Assembly: GCA_945878635.1 (NCBI GenBank)
Contig: CAMCTV010000008.1
Coordinates: 1-35,760, forward strand
Direction: 5' to 3'
Origin: Chryseobacterium gleum
GTDB taxonomy: Bacteria > Bacteroidota > Bacteroidia > Flavobacteriales_D > Sanyastnellaceae
DNA: 35,760 bases
Below are positions 17,731 to 25,258 of the stretch, one piece after another (the stretch's first letter is position 1; the number at the start of each line of letters is the position of its first letter). The notes under the pieces are model-generated. The model was given only the letters and a program-made list of their open reading frames with translations. It searched no databases and was not told the origin of the DNA. Both the position numbers and the translations under genes were made by a program.

Positions 17731-18626
17731 GGATTGCTGCTATAGATATAGGTTCCAATGCCGTGAGGTTATTTGTTGCACAAGTGCATCAGAATGAAGA
17801 TGGAATATTGTTGGAGAAGTTGCTGCATACTCGTGTGCCTGTTCGCCTTGGAGGAGATGTTTTTACGTTTGGAAAAGTATCTACTGAAAGGGCGACACAA
17901 CTGTCCTTAACCATCAAAGGATTTGCAGCGATAATAGAGGCGTTATCAATTGATGAAGTCAGAGCCTGTGCAACCAGTGCTTTGCGGAGTGCAGAGAATA
18001 GGGATGATGTTGTAAAGCAAGTCAAAAAAGTTTCGGGAATAGAAATGAAGATATTGTCGGGAAGTGAAGAAGCTGAAATGATTTTTGGCAACTTTAGTCA
18101 TTACCAACTCCCAAAAGAACACCATTATCTTTTTATCGATGTGGGAGGGGGTAGTACAGAATTAACATTGATTGAAAGAGGAGTTAAGAAGGCTTCTCAG
18201 TCCTTTGAAGTGGGGACGGTTCGTATGCTTTTGAATGATCAGAAAAAATTACCAAAAGCAGTTTTTGAGTGGTTGGTTCAGTACATTAATCCAAAGATGA
18301 AGTACCAAGCCATTGCAACTGGCGGAAACATCAATAGTGCCATTAAAATATTAGAGAAGAAGTCGGGGGAGTTTGTTTCTCTTGAAGAACTCAACAATTT
18401 GAAGAAGCAATTGAGTCGTTGTTCAAAAGAACAACGGATGCGGAAGTACAAGTTAAGAGAAGATCGGGCCGATGTTATTGTCCCCGCACTTAACATTTAT
18501 ACTCAGATAGCTGATGAGGTAGGGATTGAAGAATTGTTGGCTCCTAAGTTTGGATTGGCTGACGGAATCGTTCTAGAGGTTCTTGAATCTAAAGGATTTA
18601 AGGATTTTAAATTGATATCAGCGTGA
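17727..18626 (+). CDS. ppx: Exopolyphosphatase / Ppx-GppA family phosphatase
   Basis: This 299-residue ASKHA-fold protein covers only the N-terminal catalytic pair of domains and lacks the HD-type C-terminal half of E. coli Ppx, as is common for short Bacteroidota members. Motifs are IDIGSNAVRLFVAQV at the N-terminus, CATSALRSAENRDDV, the catalytic-loop ILSGSEEAEMIFG, and FIDVGGGSTELTLIERG. It releases terminal phosphate from polyphosphate or hydrolyses pppGpp; sequence alone does not separate the two. Its four-base overlap with ppk1 favours polyphosphate turnover. The next gene starts one base after its stop. Confidence 0.92.
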   Translation: MRIAAIDIGSNAVRLFVAQVHQNEDGILLEKLLHTRVPVRLGGDVFTFGKVSTERATQLSLTIKGFAAIIEALSIDEVRACATSALRSAENRDDVVKQVKKVSGIEMKILSGSEEAEMIFGNFSHYQLPKEHHYLFIDVGGGSTELTLIERGVKKASQSFEVGTVRMLLNDQKKLPKAVFEWLVQYINPKMKYQAIATGGNINSAIKILEKKSGEFVSLEELNNLKKQLSRCSKEQRMRKYKLREDRADVIVPALNIYTQIADEVGIEELLAPKFGLADGIVLEVLESKGFKDFKLISA

Positions 18627-18627
18627 T

Positions 18628-20358
18628 ATGAAAGACGAGTTGATACCTAAATCTATCCTTGCCAAGGTTTTAAAGACCAATGAAAGGAATCCTTTGGTGG
18701 AGATTGTGCAACAAGTTACGCGATTAAAGGCAATTAACAAACTTTACGCCCAGGTATCGGATAAAAGAGGAGAGGAATTTGTCGATGGTCTTTTTGATCA
18801 GTTGAAGATAACCACACAGTTCAAGAAAGAGCAATTGGATTTAATACCCAAAGAAGGGCCACTGGTGGTGGTTTGTAATCATCCTTTTGGGGCTTTAGAT
18901 GGTTTGATGGCCTTGAAGATTTTGCTTCAAGTACGGAGTGATATCAAGGTCATGGCCAATTTTATTTTATCCGAGGTTAAGCCAATTAGTGATTATTTTT
19001 TATCTGTAAACCCTTTTGAAAGTGAGGCTAACAAGAATAGTCGTGGTGGATTGAGGGCATCCTTGCAGCACATTCAAAGTGGTGGTTGCTTGATTGTTTT
19101 TCCTGCAGGTGAAGTATCAACCTTACCCAAAGGGAAGTTGAGACAGCCAGTAGATAAACGATGGGCTGATTCTGTGATTAAATTGATTCAAAAGACAACA
19201 GCAACAGTGCTGCCCATTTATTTTTATGGAGACAATTCTTATCTGTTTCACTTGTTGGGAAAAATTCATCCACAATTGCGAACAGCTGCTTTGCCCGCAG
19301 AATTGTTAAGAAAAAGAAACAAAGAATTGGTGGTTGAAATTGGTCCTCCTATTTTGCATAAAGATTGGTCAGTTATCGATGATGTTGCACAACTCAATCG
19401 ATTTTTCAGATCCAAAGTATATGCTTTGAGTTATCAATTTGATGTCTGTCGCAGTTTTTTTGCCCCTCGTTTGTGGTTTAAGGTAAATGCTAAAAGTGAG
19501 GAAGTCGGATATCCCGCATTTAGACAAGATGTCTTGAGGGAAATAGAACAAATAGAAGATGCAATGTTGTTGGATCAGTCTGGATTTGCTTGTTATGCTG
19601 TGAAGGCGCACCGAATACCAAACTTATTGCATGAAGTAGGCCGACAACGGGAAATTACTTTCAGGGAAGTAGGCGAAGGGACCGGCAAGTCCCTGGATTT
19701 GGATGAGTATGATTTTTACTATTATCATCTCATTCTTTGGCACAAAGAGAACCAAGAATTGGCAGGTGCTTATCGCATAGGTTTGGGTTCTGAGATCATT
19801 GAACTCTATGGCAAGAAAGGTTTTTATACCAACTCCTTGTTCAAGATGAAGAATGAATTCAAGCCATACTTGCGCCGGAGTATTGAATTGGGCAGGTCAT
19901 TTGTTGTCTCAAAATACCAACGTCAGCGTTGGCCATTGTTTTTGTTGTGGCAAGGAATCACAATATTTATGGATCATTTCAAGGATGTAAAATACATCAT
20001 AGGTCCTGTAAGTATGAGTGATCAGTACCAGAGACTTTCCAAAGAATTGATGATACAATTTTTGTTGGAGGAATACGGCGACAAGGAATTGGCTCAGTAT
20101 GTAAAACCACGAAATAGGATTGTTATGGAAGACATCATTGATCGGGAGGCCTTGTTGCTAACGGTAAAGAAAGAAATTAAGCAAATGGATAAATTGATTG
20201 GTCAAATTGAACCAATGGGGTTGTCTATGCCAATTTTATACAAGAAATATCTGGCTCAAAATGCCAAAATAATAGCTTTTAATAGGGATCCTCTTTTCAA
20301 TAATGCTATTGATGGGTTTATGATGTTGGACATTGAAAAGATGCCCAGGGAAAGTTAG
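18628..20358 (+). CDS. OlsF-type bifunctional acyltransferase (aminolipid synthase)
   Basis: The 576-residue fusion begins with a PlsC-like O-acyltransferase domain (about 60-280: CNHPFGALDGLM with H85 and D91, and FPAGEVSTLP at 157-166). A GNAT/hemolysin-type N-acyltransferase domain follows (about 300-500: YYYHLILWHKENQELAGAYR, ELGRSFVVSKYQR, GPVSMSDQYQ). This order matches OlsF, which makes ornithine lipids by N-acylating ornithine and then O-acylating the product. Bacteroides uses the separate homologues GlsB and GlsA to make glycine lipids, so the amino acid here may be ornithine or glycine. The enzyme is probably a peripheral inner-membrane protein. It follows ppx by one base, linking a phosphorus-free lipid to polyphosphate metabolism. 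Its stop codon sits in the loop of the terminator hairpin. Confidence 0.88.
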   Translation: MKDELIPKSILAKVLKTNERNPLVEIVQQVTRLKAINKLYAQVSDKRGEEFVDGLFDQLKITTQFKKEQLDLIPKEGPLVVVCNHPFGALDGLMALKILLQVRSDIKVMANFILSEVKPISDYFLSVNPFESEANKNSRGGLRASLQHIQSGGCLIVFPAGEVSTLPKGKLRQPVDKRWADSVIKLIQKTTATVLPIYFYGDNSYLFHLLGKIHPQLRTAALPAELLRKRNKELVVEIGPPILHKDWSVIDDVAQLNRFFRSKVYALSYQFDVCRSFFAPRLWFKVNAKSEEVGYPAFRQDVLREIEQIEDAMLLDQSGFACYAVKAHRIPNLLHEVGRQREITFREVGEGTGKSLDLDEYDFYYYHLILWHKENQELAGAYRIGLGSEIIELYGKKGFYTNSLFKMKNEFKPYLRRSIELGRSFVVSKYQRQRWPLFLLWQGITIFMDHFKDVKYIIGPVSMSDQYQRLSKELMIQFLLEEYGDKELAQYVKPRNRIVMEDIIDREALLLTVKKEIKQMDKLIGQIEPMGLSMPILYKKYLAQNAKIIAFNRDPLFNNAIDGFMMLDIEKMPRES

Positions 20359-20372
20359 ACTTCCTTTTTTTT
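20349..20372 (+). terminator. Terminator of the ppk1-ppx-olsF operon
   Basis: GG(A)AAGT (20349-20355) pairs with ACTTCC (20359-20364), with one bulged A, around a three-base loop that is the TAG stop codon of the acyltransferase. Eight T residues follow directly. The stem is short but the T-run is strong. Confidence 0.55.
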
Positions 20373-20518
20373 AGCGCAGTGTCTTTATAAAAATTGCCTT
20401 AGAGAAAAAGTGATATGATTGAAACAAAAGCGTCTGTGAAATTCACGTTAATGGTAAACATCTGAAAAGTCAATACTGAGGTATCCCGTTCAAAAAAAAT
20501 GTAACGAAAGAATTATTA

Positions 20519-20842
20519 TTAGGTATTTGATTGGAGTGGAAGAATGATTTCTTCCCATAAATTTTTAAATACAACGAGTGTTTCGTCATTCAAACTGTAT
20601 TTACATTGAGCGCCGAATATCCTTCCCTTAATCAATCCAGCTCTTTTTAATTCTCTCAAATGTTGAATAACAGTCGAGGGCGCCGTGTTGGGTATTGCCA
20701 CAATTTCTCCTTCGATGGTTCCACCGTGATCACATAGTGACTTCAAAATTTGAAGTCGTGTTGGGTGGCCTATCGATTTGGATAGATTAGCCAAAAGGGC
20801 AAAGGACTCATTCTGTAATTGTCCAACATTCATCAATTGCAA
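20519..20842 (-). CDS. ArsR-family winged-helix transcriptional regulator
   Basis: This 107-residue protein has the ArsR fold: an N-terminal helix (FALLANLSKSIGHPTRLQILKSL), a recognition helix (PNTAPSTVIQHLRELKRAGLIKG) and a beta-wing (GRIFGAQCKYSLND). The metal-binding ELCVCDL motif of classical ArsR/SmtB is missing; only scattered Cys residues are present (one in LCDHGG, one in the wing). It may therefore sense something other than arsenite or act without metal. It is transcribed away from the DUF47-PiT pair across a 243-base gap that holds a repeated ACTTGC motif, which makes those genes its likeliest targets. In-frame ATGs at 20842 and 20833 are both possible starts. Confidence 0.88.
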   Translation of the reverse strand: MQLMNVGQLQNESFALLANLSKSIGHPTRLQILKSLCDHGGTIEGEIVAIPNTAPSTVIQHLRELKRAGLIKGRIFGAQCKYSLNDETLVVFKNLWEEIILPLQSNT

Positions 20843-20870
20843 ATTCCGTTCTCGGATATGAATTGAATGT

Positions 20871-20983
20871 TATGCAAGTATTATCAATTCGTTTGAGCAA
20901 TGATGATAATCCATCTCGAGTTATTCATTGCAGCTTAACAAATATAAATTTGGTTCTCGCAAAAAACGCACTTGCATACTTGC
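20871..20983. promoter_or_regulatory. Candidate operator: repeated ACTTGC/GCAAGT sites in the divergent arsR-pit gap
   Basis: TATGCAAGT (20871-20879) recurs as its exact reverse complement ACTTGCATA (20970-20978). A second ACTTGC follows at 20978-20983, eight bases after the first. One site lies near the regulator start and the tandem pair lies toward the DUF47 gene, as expected for an autoregulated divergent regulator. This is inference only. Confidence 0.3.
20945..20952 (+). promoter_or_regulatory. Possible -7 box for the DUF47-PiT operon
   Basis: TAAATTTG matches TAnnTTTG. It lies 133 bases before the DUF47 ATG, which would place the tandem ACTTGC sites just downstream of the transcription start. 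No well-spaced -33 TTG is seen; the nearest is 14 bases upstream. Confidence 0.35.
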
Positions 20984-21085
20984 CTTTGTAGGTTTTGTTG
21001 TGAATGAAATTGAATTACGCTAAAAACAATCTTTCCTTAACGTAGCTGTAACATATTGAGCTTTCTTTTGTAAAAAACGGATATA

Positions 21086-21733
21086 ATGAAATTGAGTTCA
21101 CTTTTCTCTTTTATGGTTTCTAAGAATGCATTATTCTTTGACCTGTTTGCAAAAGATACAGCCAATCTTGTGGAGCAATCCAAGAGATTTAATCAATTAT
21201 TTTTGACTTCAGACAAGAATGAATTGGGCAATATCATTAGCGAGATCAGGGATTTCGAGCACAAAGGAGATGAAATTACTCATCAGATCTTTTTAGAATT
21301 GGCCGACAATTTTATCACGCCTTTTGATCGTGAGGATATTCATGCTTTGGCCACCAGTATTGATGATGTCGCCGATTACATTCATGGTTGCGCTTCACGT
21401 GTTCAATTGTATGGTGTGACCGAGTTCAGCAAGCCCATGGAATTGATGAGTGAGGTGTTATTGAAGCAGGTGATGGAGATTGATTCGGCTATCCGCGATT
21501 TGCGCAACATGCGCAATGCGCAGCGTGTTAGAGATGCTATAGTTCGGATCAATTCTCTGGAAAATCATGCAGATGATATTTTTGATGAAGCCATTGCTCG
21601 GTTGTTTGCTGAACAAGATAACGCCTTGGTATTGATGAAGCAAAAGGAAGTATTGAGTGGATTGGAGACAGCAACTGATAAGTGCGAAGATGTCGCTAAT
21701 GTTTTAGAAAGTATATTGGTCAAAAATTCTTAA
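21086..21733 (+). CDS. DUF47 / PhoU-like phosphate transport accessory protein
   Basis: This 215-residue all-helical protein has the DUF47 (PhoU-like) pattern: IISEIRDFEHKGDEITHQIF, FITPFDREDIHALATSIDDVADYIHG, and a second half with IVRINSLENHADDIFDEAIARLF and ATDKCEDVANVLESILVKNS. The two E..gD(E/D)I repeats are the acidic metal-binding helices typical of PhoU-like three-helix bundles. DUF47 proteins are commonly encoded next to PiT permeases and are thought to regulate them. Here the PiT gene starts six bases downstream, which supports that role. It is cytosolic, with no signal or membrane segments. Confidence 0.93.
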   Translation: MKLSSLFSFMVSKNALFFDLFAKDTANLVEQSKRFNQLFLTSDKNELGNIISEIRDFEHKGDEITHQIFLELADNFITPFDREDIHALATSIDDVADYIHGCASRVQLYGVTEFSKPMELMSEVLLKQVMEIDSAIRDLRNMRNAQRVRDAIVRINSLENHADDIFDEAIARLFAEQDNALVLMKQKEVLSGLETATDKCEDVANVLESILVKNS

Positions 21734-21739
21734 TCCAAG

Positions 21740-23332
21740 ATGGAGTATTCAACTTTCCTCATCGTTATCATTGCTTTGGCATTGATTTTCGATTTTATCA
21801 ATGGATTCCACGATGCGGCCAATTCTATAGCTACCGTAGTTTCTACTAAGGTGCTAACTCCTTTCCAGGCCGTAGTTTGGGCAGCATTTTTCAATTTTGT
21901 TGCTTTCTTCATTTTTAAAGATCACAGTGTGGCCAACACCATTGCCAAGACTGTTCAAGATGAATTTACCCAGCCTGATCACCATCCATTGCCTATGATT
22001 TTTGCGGGTTTATTATCCGCCATCGCTTGGAATTTGATTACATGGTGGTACGGTATCCCCTCCTCTTCATCCCATACGTTGATTGGAGGTTTTGCCGGTG
22101 CTTTCTTGGCTGCTTTCGGTTGGGAAGCAGTAAGAGGAGGTGTTGTCGGAGCCACAGCTATCTTTATTGTCGTAGCTCCAGTAGCAGGAATGATCATGGC
22201 CTATTTGATTTCCATATGGTTCTTGAATTCTTTTCGCAAAGGACCTTGGATGAAAATGGTTTCCCTTGCCATCATAGCAGGTACATGCTATTTGGTGTGG
22301 GGTGCATTAGAATTCAAAAAGGATTTTAATGGATCGCATTCTTACACCATTTCTTTTAATGAAAAAGTGGACATAGAAGAATTGAAGGCGTCATTGAAAT
22401 TCAAAGATGAAGATCTTAAAGAGTATTCTGCAGTGGTTAAAGCTGGAAAAGACAGTGCGGGTGCGGAAGATAAGTCTGGTCGTATTTATGTTGTTAGAAC
22501 TGACTACATGCATAAGGTTGGGGATATGTCTGTGAGCTCAGATTTGACGCAAGCGATAGAGAAGAATATTCAAAAGAAAATCAAGACATCTTTTGCGATT
22601 GTAGATTGTCATAAAATTGGCCCTGAAGCTGATGCTAAGGAACGTTATGATACCTCAAATCTAAAGGCTGATTTCGAAACCTATTGGCTTAAGGTTGTTT
22701 TTCATGGCAATAATTTCAAATGGCTTTTGCTTGGATTTATTATGGTCGTGATGGCTGTCTTTACTTTATTTTTAAGTTCTTTGAATAATTCAAGAGCCAA
22801 TCACTGGTTCAAGAGATTGCAACTTTTTTCGTCGGCCGCTTTCTCAGTCGGTCATGGTGGAAATGATGCCCAAAAGGTGATGGGTATTATTTCGGTTGCG
22901 TTAATTGCCAGCGGAAATATTACATCCATGAAGGAAATGCCCAATTGGGTTCCTTTGTCTTGCTATGCGGCCATCTCAATTGGTACAATGAGTGGTGGTT
23001 GGAAGATTGTAAAAACCATGGGTAACAAAATCACCAAAGTGACACCTTTTGAAGGAGTGGCTGCAGAGACTGCAGGTGCGGTAACTTTGTTCTTTACGGA
23101 GGGAATGAAGTTCCCATGGAAGATTGGTGGTGAAGTTATCAAGGGTATTCCGGTTTCAACAACCCATACCATTACAGGATCGATTATTGGCGTTGGTGTT
23201 ACCAAAAGAATTAGTGCAGTGAAATGGGGGGTGACAGGTAAGTTGCTTACCGCTTGGATTATCACCATCCCAATATCCGCAGCCATGGGCGCAATTTTTT
23301 ATTACGCTTGTGTGATGTTTGGATTGAACTAA
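21740..23332 (+). CDS. pit: PiT-family inorganic phosphate transporter
   Basis: This 530-residue membrane protein has both halves of the inverted PiT repeat: DFINGFHDAANSIATVVSTK (18-37) and FSVGHGGNDAQKVMGII (368-384). It also has WWYGIPSSSSHTLIGG and KGIPVSTTHTITGSIIGVG. PiT proteins import phosphate (and arsenate) as metal-phosphate complexes with H+ or Na+. Between the halves, residues about 192-325 form an unusual hydrophilic block with alternating predicted strands and helices (YTISFNEKVDIEELKASLKF, TSFAIVDCHKIGPEADAKE), larger than the loop of E. coli PitA as I recall it. The gene follows DUF47 by six bases and ends in a strong terminator. Confidence 0.95.
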   Translation: MEYSTFLIVIIALALIFDFINGFHDAANSIATVVSTKVLTPFQAVVWAAFFNFVAFFIFKDHSVANTIAKTVQDEFTQPDHHPLPMIFAGLLSAIAWNLITWWYGIPSSSSHTLIGGFAGAFLAAFGWEAVRGGVVGATAIFIVVAPVAGMIMAYLISIWFLNSFRKGPWMKMVSLAIIAGTCYLVWGALEFKKDFNGSHSYTISFNEKVDIEELKASLKFKDEDLKEYSAVVKAGKDSAGAEDKSGRIYVVRTDYMHKVGDMSVSSDLTQAIEKNIQKKIKTSFAIVDCHKIGPEADAKERYDTSNLKADFETYWLKVVFHGNNFKWLLLGFIMVVMAVFTLFLSSLNNSRANHWFKRLQLFSSAAFSVGHGGNDAQKVMGIISVALIASGNITSMKEMPNWVPLSCYAAISIGTMSGGWKIVKTMGNKITKVTPFEGVAAETAGAVTLFFTEGMKFPWKIGGEVIKGIPVSTTHTITGSIIGVGVTKRISAVKWGVTGKLLTAWIITIPISAAMGAIFYYACVMFGLN

Positions 23333-23354
23333 ATTGAAACAAGTATGGAAAATG

Positions 23355-23385
23355 AAAGGGCCTCTGCATAAGAGGCCCTTTTTGA
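23355..23385 (+). terminator. Terminator between pit and the DUF5606 gene
   Basis: A perfect 11-bp stem (AAAGGGCCTCT, 23355-23365, with AGAGGCCCTTT, 23371-23381) has a GCATA loop and is followed by further T. It lies between two convergent genes and can probably act in both directions. Confidence 0.9.
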
Positions 23386-23400
23386 TATAAGTAGTTTTTT

Positions 23401-23823
23401 TTATTCAGCTGATTCAGCTTCCTCCACGGGTGCTTCAAAATCCAACATCCCTTTGCTTTGAAGAAGATTGTACCACTGAAAAAACTTGCGCAAATCACTC
23501 TCATAAACACGTTCCTGATCGTAGTTGGGCAGTACTTCTAACATCGCCTTTCTGATGTCCTTACCCTCAGATTTGTGAGAAGGACCTTGCTCTCCGTTGA
23601 ACACTTTTTTTGCTTCCTCCATCACTTCTCTCAAAGAAACATCCTCATCTGTTGTAAACATTGAAATATCAGAAAGCGTACTCACTTTTTGGCTGGAGTG
23701 AATGGGAATTCTTTGGCCATCAACGATGGATTCTGCAATCACAACGGTTTTTCCGCCACTAATCACTTTGAAAAGTCCGCCTTTTCCTGAAACGGTAATA
23801 ATTTTATCGAGAGCTGTTTTCAT
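23401..23823 (-). CDS. DUF5606 family protein
   Basis: This 140-residue protein opens with LDKIITVSGKGGLFKVISGGKTVVIAESIVDGQRIPI, the signature of DUF5606, a small family I know from Bacteroidota. The fold suggests a small beta-rich N-terminal domain followed by a helical tail (VSLREVMEEAKKVFNG, IRKAMLEVLPNYDQERVYES) and an acidic C-terminus. No signal peptide is seen, so it is cytosolic. The function is unknown. A TAGATTTG -7 box (23849-23856) upstream suggests its own promoter, although the DUF4197 gene lies just upstream on the same strand. Confidence 0.85.
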   Translation of the reverse strand: MKTALDKIITVSGKGGLFKVISGGKTVVIAESIVDGQRIPIHSSQKVSTLSDISMFTTDEDVSLREVMEEAKKVFNGEQGPSHKSEGKDIRKAMLEVLPNYDQERVYESDLRKFFQWYNLLQSKGMLDFEAPVEEAESAE

Positions 23824-23848
23824 TTTTCAGTATTTTTTTGAGTGGCTC

Positions 23849-23856
23849 CAAATCTA
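23849..23856 (-). promoter_or_regulatory. -7 box for the DUF5606 gene
   Basis: On the minus strand TAGATTTG matches TAnnTTTG and lies 25 bases upstream of the ATG. A TTG 15 bases further upstream is slightly too close for a standard -33. A 7-bp inverted repeat (AACAGGA 23857-23863, TCCTGTT 23875-23881) abuts the box and could be an operator or a weak terminator for DUF4197. Confidence 0.4.
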
Positions 23857-23888
23857 AACAGGAAAGCTGTTCAATCCTGTTAAATGGG

Positions 23889-24611
23889 CTAAGATTCAAA
23901 AACTTTTTTCAACAAGGCCGAAGTTCGTGCTGCAGGATTTTTACGGATATTGTACTCTTCTTGCTCAACCATAATGAATAAACCATCAATGGCCTTTTGT
24001 GTAACAAAGTCACTGAGGTTGGGATTCAGTTTGGTAACCCCTGGAATTTTGTTGTATTGTGTGACAATCGCCTCATAATGTTTGGTTGCTCCAACTTTTT
24101 TCAGTGATTCTTCAATTACTGGTTTAAATTCAGCATATAAAGCAGATTGTGTTTGTTTTTTCAAGTAGACTGTACCTGCATTCAACTCCCCTTTCACTAT
24201 GCTGATTGCATCGGAAACTGTCATATTGGTGATGGCTCTTATAAAGATGTCCTTGGCCTTTACTCCAGCATCTTCCGCAGCGCGATTGATGGACAATATT
24301 GCTTGATCAACCTCTTTTTCTAGGCCAATGGCTTTCAGCTTTTGTTCTTTGGCCTGGGCATCAGGGGGTAAAGGAATTTTAATCTTTGGATTGCCAAAGT
24401 AGCCATCTGTTTTGGAGACCAAATCTGCACCTAAGCTGGCTCCTTTTGTCAAAGCTTCTTTTAATGCATCCGCAGCTTCTTTTTCTGAAAATGCGGGTAT
24501 GTTGCTTTTTACTGGTATTGCTTGATTGGCTTTATTGCTCAAATTTTTAAGGTTTTGTGCAGAACCTAACAATGGGAGTATGGCCAATAAGCCAATGGTC
24601 AACTTTTTCAT
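23889..24611 (-). CDS. DUF4197 family exported protein
   Basis: This 240-residue protein has a signal peptide (MKKLTIGLLAILPLLGSAQ). The body matches DUF4197: ADALKEALTKGASLGADLVS, the KTDGYFGNPKIKIPLPPDA motif, LSINRAAEDAGVKAKDIFI, MTVSDAISIVKGELNAGTVY, YNKIPGVTKLNPNLSDFVTQ, KAIDGLFIMVEQEEYNIRKN, and the terminal NPAARTSALLKKVF. The family is widespread, all-helical and of unknown function, probably periplasmic. Its promoter region is shared with the divergent Smr gene (53 bases between starts). Confidence 0.9.
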   Translation of the reverse strand: MKKLTIGLLAILPLLGSAQNLKNLSNKANQAIPVKSNIPAFSEKEAADALKEALTKGASLGADLVSKTDGYFGNPKIKIPLPPDAQAKEQKLKAIGLEKEVDQAILSINRAAEDAGVKAKDIFIRAITNMTVSDAISIVKGELNAGTVYLKKQTQSALYAEFKPVIEESLKKVGATKHYEAIVTQYNKIPGVTKLNPNLSDFVTQKAIDGLFIMVEQEEYNIRKNPAARTSALLKKVFES

Positions 24612-24627
24612 CTTTGAAGTGTTTTGA

Positions 24628-24635
24628 CAAATATA
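24628..24635 (-). promoter_or_regulatory. -7 box for the DUF4197 gene
   Basis: On the minus strand TATATTTG is an exact TAnnTTTG match 16 bases before the ATG. A clear -33 TTG is not seen at the expected distance. The divergent Smr promoter lies within 25 bases, so the two may compete for polymerase. Confidence 0.45.
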
Positions 24636-24651
24636 AATGGTTGTAGTCTAC

Positions 24652-24659
24652 TAATTTTG
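24652..24659 (+). promoter_or_regulatory. -7 box abutting the Smr gene start
   Basis: TAATTTTG matches TAnnTTTG and ends five bases before the ATG at 24665. The nearest upstream TTTG (24623-24626) is 25 bases away, slightly long for a -33. Initiation at the normal distance would give a leader of only about two bases. Confidence 0.45.
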
Positions 24660-24664
24660 TGCAG

Positions 24665-25258
24665 ATGTTAAAGGATTGGAAAATTGGTCAAACTGTGCGT
24701 TTTCTCAATGACTCAGGTCAGGGGAAAATAACAGACATTGATTGGGAAAAAGGCGTTGCCATGGTCGAGGATGAAACGGAATTCTCTTTTCCACATCCGT
24801 TGAATGAATTGGTTTTGGTTGAAAACCTAGATGATGAAGCCAAAAGTTACGCTCGAGCGCAGCAAGATGTTCAGGAGCACTTTGTCAGGAACACCCATGA
24901 AAATGTCATCAATCGGGTGAATAAGGAGTTCAAGATGTTGTACAAGAATGAGCTGGCTTCAAGTGAGCGCAGAAGAGGAGAAGTGATGGAAGTTGACTTG
25001 CACATCCATCACTTGATGCATTCACATGATGGCATGACCAACGGAGAGATTGTTACCATCCAATTGGAGCATTTTGAGCGCATCATGCGAATTGCTGTAA
25101 AAGACAAAATCAAAAAAGTTGTTTTCATTCACGGCGTTGGACAAGGCGTTTTAAGATCTGAGATTAGACGCATGTTAAAGTCCTATTATCCTCAATGTGA
25201 ATTTCAAGATGCCAATTGGCAGCAATATGGTCAAGGCGCTACGATGGTGTCCTTTTGA
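24665..25258 (+). CDS. Smr-domain protein with DUF2027-like region
   Basis: The ATG at 24665 gives 197 residues; an in-frame GTG at 24659 would add two. The N-terminal part (MLKDWKIGQTVRFLNDSGQG...VAMVEDETEFSFPHPLNELVLV) is the small beta-barrel seen at the start of DUF2027/MutS2-like Bacteroidota proteins. A short linker leads to a C-terminal Smr domain with VDLHIHHL, FIHGVGQGVLRSEIRRMLKSY and a terminal GATMVSF. Smr domains of MutS2 and related proteins can nick nucleic acid through the DLH and HGxG motifs, and both are present. The target here is unknown: DNA recombination intermediates or ribosome-associated RNA are options. The stop codon is directly adjacent to that of the convergent msrB. 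Confidence 0.88.
   Translation: MLKDWKIGQTVRFLNDSGQGKITDIDWEKGVAMVEDETEFSFPHPLNELVLVENLDDEAKSYARAQQDVQEHFVRNTHENVINRVNKEFKMLYKNELASSERRRGEVMEVDLHIHHLMHSHDGMTNGEIVTIQLEHFERIMRIAVKDKIKKVVFIHGVGQGVLRSEIRRMLKSYYPQCEFQDANWQQYGQGATMVSF

Noticed and set aside
20373-20518. Small gene or RNA between the acyltransferase and the ArsR gene
   Set aside because: No open frame with a start and plausible composition, and no stable hairpin, beyond the terminator already listed.
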